A DNA stretch of 64,000 bases from DMER64 sp964542305 (GCA_964542305.1 CAZITX010000005.1:1-64000); one strand, 5' to 3'; shown: positions 31,635 to 40,218, counted from the stretch's first letter. The notes: generated by a model from the sequence alone, not told the origin. Program-made: numbers and translations.

Positions 31635-31757
31635 GCAATTTTAGGGCAGTGTGTGCCTAATAATTTGCAGGACAGGGGATTACGTTATAGCCCCTTATGA
31701 ATTCGCACCGAAGCAACAAAACATATTTACGTTACGTTAAACGTTTAGAAAAAAACA
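31635..31757 (+). promoter_or_regulatory. Structured leader of the rplP operon
   Basis: About 120 untranslated bases precede rplP. One stem pairs TTAGG (31641) with CCTAA (ending 31660), with a bulged G, and a second pairs AGGGG (31674-31678) with CCCCT (31691-31695). A long structured leader at the start of a ribosomal operon suggests autoregulation. The ligand cannot be named. Confidence 0.45.
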
Positions 31758-32183
31758 ATGTTACAACCTAAAAAAACCAAGTTCAGAAGGCAACAGAAAG
31801 GCCGTATGAAGGGGATCGCCCAGAGAGGAAACCAACTTGCCTTTGGGTCGTTCGGGATCAAAACCACTGAATCATGCTGGTTGACCGGTCATCAGATTGA
31901 GGCCGCCCGTCAGGCAGTTACACGTTATATGAAACGTGAAGGACAAATATGGATCCGTGTATTTCCCGACAAGCCTTTTACAAAGAAGCCTGCCGAGGTT
32001 CGTATGGGTAAAGGGAAAGGTGCTCCGGAAGGTTTTGTCTGCCCCGTTACTCCCGGCAGACTCCTGATTGAAGTAGAAGGTGTACCCATGGAAGTCGCCA
32101 AGGAAGCCCTTAGGTTAGGCGCCCAGAAGTTGCCTGTTATCACAAAATTTGTGGTACGCAGGGATTATGTAGAACAAAATTAG
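31758..32183 (+). CDS. rplP: 50S ribosomal protein L16
   Basis: This 141-residue protein of the large subunit lies near the peptidyl-transferase centre and tRNA path. The start MLQPKKTKFRRQQKGRMKG and the RMGKGKGAPEGFV motif are diagnostic. It is the first gene of the operon here; in most bacteria rpsC and rplV stand directly before it. Instead a dipeptidase gene and a dedicated promoter precede it. Confidence 0.97.
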   Translation: MLQPKKTKFRRQQKGRMKGIAQRGNQLAFGSFGIKTTESCWLTGHQIEAARQAVTRYMKREGQIWIRVFPDKPFTKKPAEVRMGKGKGAPEGFVCPVTPGRLLIEVEGVPMEVAKEALRLGAQKLPVITKFVVRRDYVEQN

Positions 32184-32193
32184 TTTAACAAAA

Positions 32194-32394
32194 ATGAAAG
32201 CACCTGAAATACGCGAGTTATCTGTGAAAGATTTAAGCGATCGTATTGAGGCGGAAAAAGCCAACTTGCTTCGTCTTAAAATGAACCACGCCATCTCTCC
32301 TGTAGATGATTTGTCACAAATAAAGAAAGCACGTCGCAATATAGCACGGATGCTTACTATTTTGAGTGAAACCAAAGCCAAACAGAATCTGTAA
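32194..32394 (+). CDS. rpmC: 50S ribosomal protein L29
   Basis: This 66-residue, mostly helical protein sits near the nascent-chain exit of the large subunit. The typical ELSVKDLSDRIEAEKANLLRL start and IKKARRNIARMLTIL end are seen. It is placed between rplP and rpsQ with 10-base gaps, as in the standard cluster. Confidence 0.95.
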   Translation: MKAPEIRELSVKDLSDRIEAEKANLLRLKMNHAISPVDDLSQIKKARRNIARMLTILSETKAKQNL

Positions 32395-32404
32395 CAATTG
32401 ATTC

Positions 32405-32659
32405 ATGGAAAGAAATCTTAGAAAAGAAAGAACAGGATTGGTGGTCAGCAATAAAATGGATAAATCCATTGTGGTTGCCGTAAAAAGAAAGGTAAAACAC
32501 CCTGTTTACGGAAAATTCGTAAATAAAACCACCAAGTTTGTAGCTCATGATGAAAAAAATGAGTGTAGCGAGGGTGATACCGTACGCATTATGGAGACCC
32601 GGCCTTTGAGTAAAACCAAATGCTGGCGTTTAGTAGAAATCGTTGAAAAAGTGAAATAG
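32405..32659 (+). CDS. rpsQ: 30S ribosomal protein S17
   Basis: This 84-residue OB-fold protein binds 16S rRNA. The RKERTGLVVSNKMDKSIVVAVKRK and HPVYGKFV segments are characteristic. It follows rpmC by 10 bases and precedes rplN by two. Confidence 0.96.
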   Translation: MERNLRKERTGLVVSNKMDKSIVVAVKRKVKHPVYGKFVNKTTKFVAHDEKNECSEGDTVRIMETRPLSKTKCWRLVEIVEKVK

Positions 32660-32661
32660 CC

Positions 32662-33030
32662 ATGATACAGCAAGAATCACGTTTACTGGTGGCTGACAAC
32701 AGCGGTGCAAAAGAAGTTCTTTGTATCCGTGTTTTGGGCGGGACCAAACGCAGATACGCGCGTATTGGCGACACCATAGTAGTTACGGTCAAAAATGCCA
32801 TTCCGGGCGGTGGAGATGCCAAAAAAGGATCTGTCTCTAAAGCAGTTGTGGTGAGGACCAAAAAAGAAATTCGTCGTGCCGACGGATCGTATATCCGTTT
32901 TGACGACAATGCCTGTGTTTTGCTTAATAACGCCGGAGAATTGCGTGGAACGCGTATTTTCGGCCCGGTTGCCCGTGAGCTCAGGGAACGTTATATGAAA
33001 ATTGTCTCACTGGCTCCGGAGGTATTATAG
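32662..33030 (+). CDS. rplN: 50S ribosomal protein L14
   Basis: The 122-residue product starts MIQQESRLLVADNSGAKEVL and contains IRVLGGTKRRYARIGD and RGTRIFGPVARELR. It forms part of the subunit interface of the large subunit. Length and order are standard. Confidence 0.97.
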   Translation: MIQQESRLLVADNSGAKEVLCIRVLGGTKRRYARIGDTIVVTVKNAIPGGGDAKKGSVSKAVVVRTKKEIRRADGSYIRFDDNACVLLNNAGELRGTRIFGPVARELRERYMKIVSLAPEVL

Positions 33031-33040
33031 GATTATAGTT

Positions 33041-33364
33041 ATGAGTACAAAATTGCACATAAAGAAAGGCGACACGGTATTTGTAAATACCGGGGAAGAC
33101 AAGGGAAAAACCGGAAGAGTGCTGGAAGTCCGTCCCAAAGAACAACGCGCGATCGTTGAAGGGATCAATATGGTCAGCAAGCACACGAAACCTTCTGCTA
33201 AAAACCCTCAGGGAGGCATCATCAAACAGGAAGCCGCCATACACATATCCAATCTTCAGGTGGTAGATCCTTCAAAGGGAGGACCTACACGTATAGGTCG
33301 CCGTCTGAACGATAAGGGTAAACTGGTACGTTACGCTAAAAAATCGGGAGAGGAGATCAAGTAA
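33041..33364 (+). CDS. rplX: 50S ribosomal protein L24
   Basis: The 107-residue KOW-domain protein starts assembly of the large subunit. I chose ATG 33041 (MSTKLHIKKGDTVFV), since upstream codons from 33002 overlap rplN and do not match the family. Core motifs are GEDKGKTGRVL and EGINMVSKHTKPS. Its stop overlaps the rplE start by one base (TAATG). Confidence 0.95.
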   Translation: MSTKLHIKKGDTVFVNTGEDKGKTGRVLEVRPKEQRAIVEGINMVSKHTKPSAKNPQGGIIKQEAAIHISNLQVVDPSKGGPTRIGRRLNDKGKLVRYAKKSGEEIK

Positions 33365-33969
33365 TGGCAAAAGCAGTAAAAAAACAACAACCGGCACCTG
33401 TGGTGGTAAAAGACTACGTGCCCGTCCTGCAGAAGAAATACAAAGAGGAAATTGTCCCTAAGCTGATGAAAGAGTTCGGGTACAAATCCATTATGCAGGT
33501 ACCTCATTTGGAAAAAATCGTTTTGAATGAAGGCGTAGGTTCTGCCACTGCCGATAAAAAACTGATTGAAACAGCCCAGAACGAACTGACTCTTATAGCC
33601 GGACAGAAAGCGGTGCAAACCGTTTCACGCAAAGATATTTCCAACTTTAAACTGCGCCGTGGAATGCCCATTGGCGTTAAAGTGACCCTGCGTTCCGCTA
33701 AAATGTATGAGTTCCTGGATCGTTTGATCTCTATAGCACTTCCCCGTATCAGGGACTTTAAAGGGATCGCGGAAAAATTTGACGGCCGCGGAAATTATAC
33801 ACTCGGCATCAGGGAACAGATCATTTTCCCGGAGATTGACATTGACAAGATCACAAAGATACTGGGAGTTGAGATCACCTTTGTTACATCCAGCAGTAAG
33901 GACGAAGAAGCTTACGCCCTGCTGCGTGAATTTGGATTACCTTTTAAAAACATTAAAAAACAACAATAA
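33364..33969 (+). CDS. rplE: 50S ribosomal protein L5
   Basis: The 201-residue product binds 5S rRNA and contacts the P-site tRNA. Motifs seen are HLEKIVLNEGVG, QKAVQTVSRKDISNFKLRRG and GRGNYTLGIREQIIFPEID. About 20 extra N-terminal residues rich in Lys, Pro and Val precede the core. It is translationally coupled to rplX. Confidence 0.97.
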   Translation: MAKAVKKQQPAPVVVKDYVPVLQKKYKEEIVPKLMKEFGYKSIMQVPHLEKIVLNEGVGSATADKKLIETAQNELTLIAGQKAVQTVSRKDISNFKLRRGMPIGVKVTLRSAKMYEFLDRLISIALPRIRDFKGIAEKFDGRGNYTLGIREQIIFPEIDIDKITKILGVEITFVTSSSKDEEAYALLREFGLPFKNIKKQQ

Positions 33970-34239
33970 ATGGCAAAAGAGTCAATGAAAGCGCGCGAGG
34001 TCAAACGTGCCAGATTATGCGCCAGGTATGCAGAAAAAAGGAAAGCTTTGAAAGAGGCGGGAGATTGGGAAGGTTTGGCAAAGCTGCCCAAAAACTCCAG
34101 TCCCGTTCGCCTGCACAATCGCTGTTCCATTACAGGCAGACCCAAGGGATATATGCGCGAGTTTGGGATTTCACGCATACAGTTCCGCGAAATGGCAAGT
34201 AACGGTTTGATCCCCGGCGTACGCAAATCAAGCTGGTAG
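33970..34239 (+). CDS. rpsN: 30S ribosomal protein S14, zinc-independent form
   Basis: The 89-residue product contains LHNRCSITGRPKGYMREFGI and REMASNGLIPGVRKSSW. It is of the long type lacking the paired CxxC zinc motif of short S14 proteins. It starts directly at the end of rplE and is followed by an 88-base gap with two hairpins. Confidence 0.96.
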   Translation: MAKESMKAREVKRARLCARYAEKRKALKEAGDWEGLAKLPKNSSPVRLHNRCSITGRPKGYMREFGISRIQFREMASNGLIPGVRKSSW

Positions 34240-34327
34240 ACGAAGGGCCCCTGTGGGCCTGCCATACATATTATTTATTGGATATCGGGCAATTTATTGC
34301 CGAAAACAAATTTTTAAAACCTTTATT
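34240..34327 (+). promoter_or_regulatory. 88-base leader before rpsH with two hairpins
   Basis: This is the longest gap inside the ribosomal operon. AGG-G-CCC pairs with GGGCCT (34244-34260), and CGG-G-CAA pairs with TTGCCG (34286-34302), each with one bulged G. No promoter element is seen. It may be a protein-binding control site (S8 regulates its cluster in E. coli) or simply a stability element. Confidence 0.35.
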
Positions 34328-34723
34328 ATGACTGATCCAATAGCAGATTATCTGACAAGGATTCGCAATGCGGTGACCGCAGGACACAAAGTAGTGGAAA
34401 TACCCGCATCAAAGGTAAAAACGGAACTCACCCGTATTTTACACGAAAAGGGTTACATACTCAGTTATAAAATTGAGGAAGGAACACCCTCCAACACCAT
34501 TAAGATCGCATTGAAGTACCATCCCGAGACAAAACGCCCGGCTATTAAGAAGCTTATCCGCGTTTCCAGTCCCGGTTTACGCCGTTATGCACGTGTGGAT
34601 AAAATGCCCCGCGTTCTGAACGGACTTGGGATTGCGATCGTGTCTACATCAAAAGGAATCATCACCGACAAAGAAGCCAAAACGCTTAACGTAGGCGGTG
34701 AAATCATGTGTTACGTATATTAA
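34328..34723 (+). CDS. rpsH: 30S ribosomal protein S8
   Basis: The 131-residue product starts MTDPIADYLTRIRNAVTAGH and ends with TSKGIITDKEAKTLNVGGEI, both typical. It binds the central domain of 16S rRNA. ATG 34328 was chosen because the upstream codons are the non-coding leader. Confidence 0.97.
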   Translation: MTDPIADYLTRIRNAVTAGHKVVEIPASKVKTELTRILHEKGYILSYKIEEGTPSNTIKIALKYHPETKRPAIKKLIRVSSPGLRRYARVDKMPRVLNGLGIAIVSTSKGIITDKEAKTLNVGGEIMCYVY

Positions 34724-34736
34724 TGAACAAAACAAT

Positions 34737-35297
34737 ATGTCACGAATAGGAAAACTCCCTGTAAACCTGCCAAAAGGCGTGAGCGTAACTATAGGCTCGG
34801 GCAATATGGTGACGGTGAAAGGCCCTCTCGGAGAATTACAACAAAAAGTAGATCCGGACATTAAAGTGTCAGTGGAGGGAACTGAGCTTAAGCTGGAACG
34901 TCCTACAGAGCAGCCGCGCCACCGGTCAATGCATGGTTTGTACCGTGCCCTGATCCACAATATGGTGGTTGGCGTTTCTACGGGTTTTACCACTAAGCAG
35001 GAATTGGTCGGCGTGGGTTACCGCGTTGAGGCAAAAGGACAAATGCTGGAATTCAACCTGGGTTACTCTCATGATATCCATTTCATGTTACCCACAGAGA
35101 TCAAGGCGTCGGTGGAAATTGCCCGGAAAGGCGCGAATCCGGTCCTGACACTTACGAGTCATGACAAGCAGTTGCTGGGAACAGTTGCTGCCAAGATTCG
35201 GTCACTGCGTATTCCCGAACCTTACAAAGGCAAGGGTATTAAATTTGTAGGTGAACAAATACGCCGTAAAGCCGGGAAATCGGCCGGAGCTAAATAG
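34737..35297 (+). CDS. rplF: 50S ribosomal protein L6
   Basis: The 186-residue product has the duplicated L6 fold: MSRIGKLPVNLPKGVSVTIG at the start and EPYKGKGIKFVGEQIRRKAGK near the end. ATG 34737 is 13 bases behind rpsH. An upstream reading from 34698 would overlap rpsH and does not resemble L6. Confidence 0.97.
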   Translation: MSRIGKLPVNLPKGVSVTIGSGNMVTVKGPLGELQQKVDPDIKVSVEGTELKLERPTEQPRHRSMHGLYRALIHNMVVGVSTGFTTKQELVGVGYRVEAKGQMLEFNLGYSHDIHFMLPTEIKASVEIARKGANPVLTLTSHDKQLLGTVAAKIRSLRIPEPYKGKGIKFVGEQIRRKAGKSAGAK

Positions 35298-35311
35298 TAG
35301 GAGATGAAATT

Positions 35312-35674
35312 ATGCCTTTAACAAAACAAGCAAGAAGACAACGGATCAAATACCGCATTCGCAAGCGGATCTCCGGAACTCCCGAACGTCCCAGGTTGGC
35401 CGTTTACAGGAGTAATAAACAGATATATGTACAGATGATAGACGACACCAAGGGGATTACCCTGGTGCAGGCTTCTTCCAAAGATGCTTCCCTGGCGGAG
35501 GCACTCAAAGGGAAGAGTCCCGTCCAGATATCCGCACTTGTAGGCAAACTGGCTGCAGAAAGGGCTCTGGAAAAAGGTATCACCACAGTATCATTTGACC
35601 GTGGCGGATACCTCTATCACGGAAGGATAAAAAGTTTAGCAGATGCCGCCAGGGAAGGTGGTCTTAAATTCTAA
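35312..35674 (+). CDS. rplR: 50S ribosomal protein L18
   Basis: This 120-residue 5S-rRNA-binding protein has RRQRIKYRIRKRISGTPERPRLAVYRSNKQIYVQ-type N-terminal sequence (positions about 8-41) and the C-terminal FDRGGYLYHGRIKSLADAAR. The order rplF-rplR-rpsE is standard. Confidence 0.97.
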   Translation: MPLTKQARRQRIKYRIRKRISGTPERPRLAVYRSNKQIYVQMIDDTKGITLVQASSKDASLAEALKGKSPVQISALVGKLAAERALEKGITTVSFDRGGYLYHGRIKSLADAAREGGLKF

Positions 35675-35681
35675 TACGGAT

Positions 35682-36200
35682 ATGGCAAGTATAAAAGCAA
35701 AAAAAGTAAAAGCCACGGACCTTGAATTAAAAGACCGTCTGGTGGCCATTCAACGTGTTACCAAAGTAACGAAGGGAGGACGTCACTTCAGTTTCGCCGC
35801 CATTGTCGTTGTGGGTGATGAGAAAGGAGTTGTAGGATACGGACTCGGCAAAGCGGGAGAGGTAACCTCGGCCATATCAAAAGGGATTGAGGATGCCAAA
35901 AAGAATCTCTACCGCATTCCTTTGAACAGGGAAACGATCCCCCACGAAATGGAAGCCAAATTCGGAGGAGCACGCGTGTTTATGAAACCTGCCGCACCCG
36001 GATCGGGTGTGATCGCAGGAGGTGCCATGCGCGCTGTTTTTGAATCGGTGGGAATACATGACGTGCTGGCCAAGTCCAAGGGATCTTCCAACCCTCACAA
36101 CCTGGTCAAGGCAACCGTTCATGCTCTCATGGAAATGCGTGATGCTTACCAGGTAGCCGGCGTGCGCGGTATTAAAATGGATAAAGTCTTTAACGGATAA
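35682..36200 (+). CDS. rpsE: 30S ribosomal protein S5
   Basis: The 172-residue product has a double-stranded RNA-binding-like N-domain with RVTKVTKGGRHFSFAAIVVV. The GxGKAGEV and GSGVIAGGAMRAVFESVGI motifs follow. It takes part in decoding fidelity. I chose ATG 35682 (MASIKAKK), seven bases behind rplR; an earlier reading from 35643 overlaps rplR. Confidence 0.97.
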   Translation: MASIKAKKVKATDLELKDRLVAIQRVTKVTKGGRHFSFAAIVVVGDEKGVVGYGLGKAGEVTSAISKGIEDAKKNLYRIPLNRETIPHEMEAKFGGARVFMKPAAPGSGVIAGGAMRAVFESVGIHDVLAKSKGSSNPHNLVKATVHALMEMRDAYQVAGVRGIKMDKVFNG

Positions 36201-36212
36201 GGAGGAAGGATT

Positions 36213-36395
36213 ATGGAAATTTGGAAAATCACACAGGTTAAAAGTAAGAATTCCGCTACAAAACGCCAGATAGGTACATTGGCTGCCCTGGGGATCCGCA
36301 AGATGAACCATTCGGTAGAAAAGGAAGCCACTCCGGTTATCCGGGGCATGGTAGAGAAAGTGCGTCATTTGGTATCAGTTGAAGAAGTTAAGTAA
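36213..36395 (+). CDS. rpmD: 50S ribosomal protein L30
   Basis: This 60-residue protein has WKITQVKSKNSATKRQIGTL and LGIRKMNHSVEKE, typical of the short bacterial L30. A GGAGG-like sequence (AAGGAGGAAG) lies eight bases upstream, one of the few clear Shine-Dalgarno-like sites in the window. Confidence 0.95.
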   Translation: MEIWKITQVKSKNSATKRQIGTLAALGIRKMNHSVEKEATPVIRGMVEKVRHLVSVEEVK

Positions 36396-36408
36396 AGGAG
36401 GAAACAAT

Positions 36409-36858
36409 ATGAACTTATCAAATTTAAAACCCGCTGAAGGGTCGGTTTCCAAGAGAAAACGTATTGGTCGCGGCGAAGGTTCCGGAAGAGGAGGCACCTC
36501 TACACGCGGACACAAGGGAGCCCAGTCACGTTCGGGTTATTCCCGCAAACCCGGATTTGAAGGAGGTCAGATGCCCTTGCAGCGTCGTCTTCCGAAATTC
36601 GGATTCAGGAATATCAACCGGGTAGAGTATAAGGCCATCAACCTTTCCACTTTACAGACGTTACACGAAAAAACAGGCGTTACCGATATAGACGTAAACA
36701 CATTGTGCGAAGCCGGATTGGTTTCCAGGAACGACCTTATTAAAATATTGGGGAACGGTGAACTTAACGTCAAATTGAACGTTACTGCGCACGGTTTTTC
36801 CAAAAAGGCAAAAGAAGCTATTGAGGCAAAAGAGGGGAAAGTTGCTGTCATTGAATAA
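36409..36858 (+). CDS. rplO: 50S ribosomal protein L15
   Basis: The 149-residue product contains the basic Gly-rich start KRKRIGRGEGSGRGGTSTRG and PLQRRLPKFGFRN. ATG 36409 is preceded by AAAGGAGGAAAC, a good ribosome-binding site, which decides against the longer reading from 36379 that overlaps rpmD. Confidence 0.97.
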   Translation: MNLSNLKPAEGSVSKRKRIGRGEGSGRGGTSTRGHKGAQSRSGYSRKPGFEGGQMPLQRRLPKFGFRNINRVEYKAINLSTLQTLHEKTGVTDIDVNTLCEAGLVSRNDLIKILGNGELNVKLNVTAHGFSKKAKEAIEAKEGKVAVIE

Positions 36859-36877
36859 CCCAGAATAAGCCTGACCA

Positions 36878-38197
36878 ATGAAAAAACTGATAGAAACCAT
36901 ACAAAACATTTTCAAGATTGAAGAACTGCGCAAGCGGATCGTGTACACGATATTGCTTCTGCTGATCTACAGGCTGGGCAGCTTCGTGGTTTTGCCCGGG
37001 ATAGATCCCATGCAGCTGAGTAATCTGCAGGCACAGGCTTCCGGAGGTCTGGTAGGATTGTTAAACATGTTTTCGGGCGGAGCGTTTGGAAATGCGTCCA
37101 TTTTCGCATTGGGCGTTATGCCCTATATTTCGGCTTCGATCGTAATCCAGCTCCTGGGTATTATGATACCGTATTTCCAGAGGATGCAGCGGGAAGGAGA
37201 AAGCGGCCGCCGGAAAATGAACCAGTGGACACGTTATCTAACCATCATTATTCTGGCTTTGCAGGGACCTGCCTATTTGACCAACTTACATACACAATTA
37301 CCGGAAACGGCATTCCTGTTGAGCGGATTTTCGTTCAACCTTTTTGCAACGGTAGTACTTATTGGCGGGACCATGTTTATTATGTGGCTGGGTGAAAGAA
37401 TCACCGACAGAGGTCTTGGAAACGGTATTTCCCTGATCATTATGGTCGGGATCGTTGCCCGTCTGCCTTTTGCATTCGTTGCCGAGGCGGGAGACCGTTG
37501 GTCTCAGTCGTCCGGAGGTATTCTTATGCTGGTTGTTGAACTGATCGTATTATTCTTTATCTTTGTAGCTTCCATCGCTTTGGTCCAGGGTGTCCGCAAG
37601 ATCCCTGTCCAATATGCGAAACGCATTGTAGGGAACAAACAATACGGCGGGGTGCGTCAGTACATTCCTTTGAAGATCAACGCTGCAGGAGTTATGCCCA
37701 TCATTTTTGCGCAGGCACTCATGTTGTTTCCCATGATCTTTGCAAGTTTTGACGCCACGCGCGGCTTTGCAGCTGTAATGAGCAATATGCAAGGATTTTG
37801 GTATAATTTTGTGTTCTTCATCCTGGTGGTTGCCTTTACGTATTTTTATACAGCCGTAACGGTAAATCCCACCAATATGGCGGACGATATGAAGAAGAAC
37901 GGGGGATTCATTCCCGGTGTAAAACCCGGAAAGAAAACAGCCGAGTATATAGATACAATAATGTCCCGTATCACCCTGCCCGGTTCTATATTTTTGGGAC
38001 TCGTGGCTATTATGCCTGTTTTTGCGCAGATGATAGGGGTGAATATGCAGTTTGCCCAGTTCTACGGAGGTACTTCACTGTTGATCCTTGTAGGAGTTAT
38101 ACTGGACACATTGCAGCAGATAGAAAGCCATCTTCTGATGCGTCACTATGACGGATTGATGAAGACCGGAAGGCTGAAAGGCCGTTCCAATATGTAA
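36878..38197 (+). CDS. secY: Preprotein translocase subunit SecY
   Basis: This 439-residue ten-helix membrane protein forms the Sec export channel with SecE and SecG. Recognisable segments are IYRLGSFVVLPGIDP at the first helix, the plug-side GGAFGNASIFALGVMPYISASI and ERITDRGLGNGISL. The cytosolic loop RKIPVQYAKR is also present. The adk gene often found next to it elsewhere is absent, as usual in Bacteroidota. Confidence 0.97.
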   Translation: MKKLIETIQNIFKIEELRKRIVYTILLLLIYRLGSFVVLPGIDPMQLSNLQAQASGGLVGLLNMFSGGAFGNASIFALGVMPYISASIVIQLLGIMIPYFQRMQREGESGRRKMNQWTRYLTIIILALQGPAYLTNLHTQLPETAFLLSGFSFNLFATVVLIGGTMFIMWLGERITDRGLGNGISLIIMVGIVARLPFAFVAEAGDRWSQSSGGILMLVVELIVLFFIFVASIALVQGVRKIPVQYAKRIVGNKQYGGVRQYIPLKINAAGVMPIIFAQALMLFPMIFASFDATRGFAAVMSNMQGFWYNFVFFILVVAFTYFYTAVTVNPTNMADDMKKNGGFIPGVKPGKKTAEYIDTIMSRITLPGSIFLGLVAIMPVFAQMIGVNMQFAQFYGGTSLLILVGVILDTLQQIESHLLMRHYDGLMKTGRLKGRSNM

Positions 38198-38220
38198 AGA
38201 TTTTAATTGTTCTTTGTTTG

Positions 38221-38991
38221 ATGATTATTACGAAAACCGAAGAAGAGATCGCGCTTATGCGCGAAAACGGGATATTGGTTTCCAAGACACTGGCGGAAGT
38301 AGGAAAGCATATTGCCCCCGGGGTGACCACCGGTCATCTCAATGCAATTGCCGAGTCTTTCATTCGTGATCATGGCGCTGTTCCCGCTTTTCTCGGATAT
38401 AACGGTTTTCCTTTTACCCTCTGTGTTTCAGTTAATTCAGTAGTAGTCCACGGGTTTCCCGGAGATTACCGGTTGAAGGAAGGAGACATAGTTTCTGTGG
38501 ATTGTGGAACAAAGTATAAGGGGTTTTTTGGCGACTCTGCCTACACTTTTGGCGTAGGACAGGTTTCCGAAGCGGCTGAACTGCTTATGCGTACCACCCG
38601 GGAATCACTTTTCAAGGGTATAGAGAAAGCTGTTGCCGGTAATCGCACCGGCGATATCGGTGCTGCTGTTCAGACTTATGTGGAAGAACGGGGATTCTCC
38701 GTTGTACGGGAAATGGTAGGTCACGGCATAGGCAGCCACCTTCATGAAAAACCGGATGTGCCGAACTACGGCCGGTCCGGCCAGGGAAAACACCTGGAAG
38801 AAGGAATGGTGATATGCATAGAACCTATGATCAACCAGGGAGGAAGAGGCGTTTACCTGGAAAGAGACGGTTGGACACTAAGAACGGCAGACAACAGAAA
38901 TTCAGCACATTACGAACTGACAGTTGTCATTCGTAAAAACAAAGCGGAACTTCTGTCAACATTTGCCTTCATAGAAGGTGGAACTATATAA
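38221..38991 (+). CDS. map: Methionine aminopeptidase, type I
   Basis: The 256-residue product removes the initiator Met from nascent proteins. Metal ligands are seen in VDCGTKYKGFFGDSAYTF (two Asp), GHGIGSHLHEKPDVPNYG (His), EEGMVICIEPM (Glu) and the final YELTVVI region (Glu). ATG 38221 is preferred over a TTG one codon earlier. Confidence 0.96.
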   Translation: MIITKTEEEIALMRENGILVSKTLAEVGKHIAPGVTTGHLNAIAESFIRDHGAVPAFLGYNGFPFTLCVSVNSVVVHGFPGDYRLKEGDIVSVDCGTKYKGFFGDSAYTFGVGQVSEAAELLMRTTRESLFKGIEKAVAGNRTGDIGAAVQTYVEERGFSVVREMVGHGIGSHLHEKPDVPNYGRSGQGKHLEEGMVICIEPMINQGGRGVYLERDGWTLRTADNRNSAHYELTVVIRKNKAELLSTFAFIEGGTI

Positions 38992-39022
38992 AAAATAAAA
39001 AGATTATTAAGGATTAACAAAA

Positions 39023-39241
39023 ATGCCCAAACAGTCTGCAATTGAAAAAGAAGGTGTAATTATTGAAGCATTGTCCAATGCCATGTTCCGCGTGGAGCTT
39101 GATAACGGACATGTGATAATTGCGCATATCTCGGGAAAGATGAGGATGCACTACATCCGTATACTGCCCGGCGACAGGGTGCGGGTGGAAATGTCTCCCT
39201 ATGATCTTACTAAAGGCCGCATAACCTTTAGGTATAAGTAA
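39023..39241 (+). CDS. infA: Translation initiation factor IF-1
   Basis: The 72-residue OB-fold protein has AIEKEGVIIEALSNAMFRVEL and HISGKMRMHYIRILPGDRV. It binds the ribosomal A site during initiation. Its place between map and rpmJ is standard. Confidence 0.97.
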   Translation: MPKQSAIEKEGVIIEALSNAMFRVELDNGHVIIAHISGKMRMHYIRILPGDRVRVEMSPYDLTKGRITFRYK

Positions 39242-39262
39242 TTATGTTTAAAGATTACTACA

Positions 39263-39379
39263 ATGAAAGTTAAAGCATCCGTAAAAAAGCGCAGTGAAGA
39301 TTGTAAAATCGTAAGACGTAAAGGACGTTTGTACGTGATTTGCAAAAAGAACCCCAAATTCAAAATGCGCCAGGGATAA
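39263..39379 (+). CDS. rpmJ: 50S ribosomal protein L36
   Basis: The 38-residue product, MKVKASVKKRSEDCKIVRRK followed by GRLYVICKKNPKFKMRQG, is too short for routine ORF filters but unmistakable. Of the four zinc ligands of classical L36 (three Cys, one His), only Cys14 and Cys27 remain; the first Cys is Ser and the His is Phe. It is therefore a zinc-free type. It lies 21 bases behind infA and 31 before rpsM. Confidence 0.95.
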   Translation: MKVKASVKKRSEDCKIVRRKGRLYVICKKNPKFKMRQG

Positions 39380-39410
39380 AAACCAGTAAAATCAAAAAGT
39401 ATTATAAATT

Positions 39411-39788
39411 ATGGCACGTATAGCCGGAGTTGACTTACCCAATAACAAACGCGGAGAAATAGGACTGACCTATATCTACGGGATCGGTCGCAGCTCTGCC
39501 CGGGAAATTCTGGGCAAAGCGGGGATTGATTTTGACACAAAAGTGAAGGATTGGAATGACGATCAGATCGCATCCATCCGTTCGCTTATCACGGAAGAGT
39601 ACAAAATTGAAGGAGAACTTCGTTCTTCCGTACAAATGAATATCAAAAGGTTGATGGATATCGGTTGCTACAGAGGCATCCGTCATCGTATAGGATTGCC
39701 GGTACGCGGTCAGACCACCAAAAACAATGCACGTACCCGTAAAGGACGCAAGAAAACGGTGGCCAACAAGAAGAAAGCAACCAAATAA
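39411..39788 (+). CDS. rpsM: 30S ribosomal protein S13
   Basis: The 125-residue product starts MARIAGVDLPNNKRGEIGLT and has RHRIGLPVRGQTTKNNARTR followed by a Lys-rich tail. It contacts P-site tRNA and the subunit bridge. Standard position before rpsK. Confidence 0.97.
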   Translation: MARIAGVDLPNNKRGEIGLTYIYGIGRSSAREILGKAGIDFDTKVKDWNDDQIASIRSLITEEYKIEGELRSSVQMNIKRLMDIGCYRGIRHRIGLPVRGQTTKNNARTRKGRKKTVANKKKATK

Positions 39789-39799
39789 CAACTGAGATT

Positions 39800-40192
39800 A
39801 TGGCAAAAAAATCAAATACTTCCAATAAGAAGAAAGTGGTCAAAGTGGATGCTTACGGACAAGCCCACATATCTTCTACATTCAACAATGTGATCGTGAC
39901 ACTGGCTAACAGTGAAGGACAGGTCATCAGTTGGTCTTCAGCCGGAAAAATGGGATTCAGGGGATCCAAGAAAAACACTCCTTACGCAGCCCAGACAGCT
40001 GCTGCCGATTGTGCTAAAGTTGCTTATGACCTGGGATTACGCAAGGTTAAGGCATACGTGAAAGGACCCGGATCGGGCCGTGAGTCTGCCATTCGCACGA
40101 TCCACGGAGCCGGTATAGAAATTACGGAAATCGTAGATGTAACCCCTCTTCCTCATAACGGATGCCGTCCCAAAGGACGCCGCAGGGTATAA
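39800..40192 (+). CDS. rpsK: 30S ribosomal protein S11
   Basis: The 130-residue product contains AHISSTFNNVIVTLANSEGQ, WSSAGKMGFRGSKKNTPYAA and PHNGCRPKGRRRV, all typical of S11, which forms part of the platform of the small subunit. Confidence 0.97.
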   Translation: MAKKSNTSNKKKVVKVDAYGQAHISSTFNNVIVTLANSEGQVISWSSAGKMGFRGSKKNTPYAAQTAAADCAKVAYDLGLRKVKAYVKGPGSGRESAIRTIHGAGIEITEIVDVTPLPHNGCRPKGRRRV

Positions 40193-40218
40193 TTGTTGAT
40201 CAATAAAAAAGAAAGAAG

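Noticed and set aside
33970..34239. Zinc-type short S14
   Set aside because: The protein has 89 residues and no CxxC pair, so it is the zinc-independent type.
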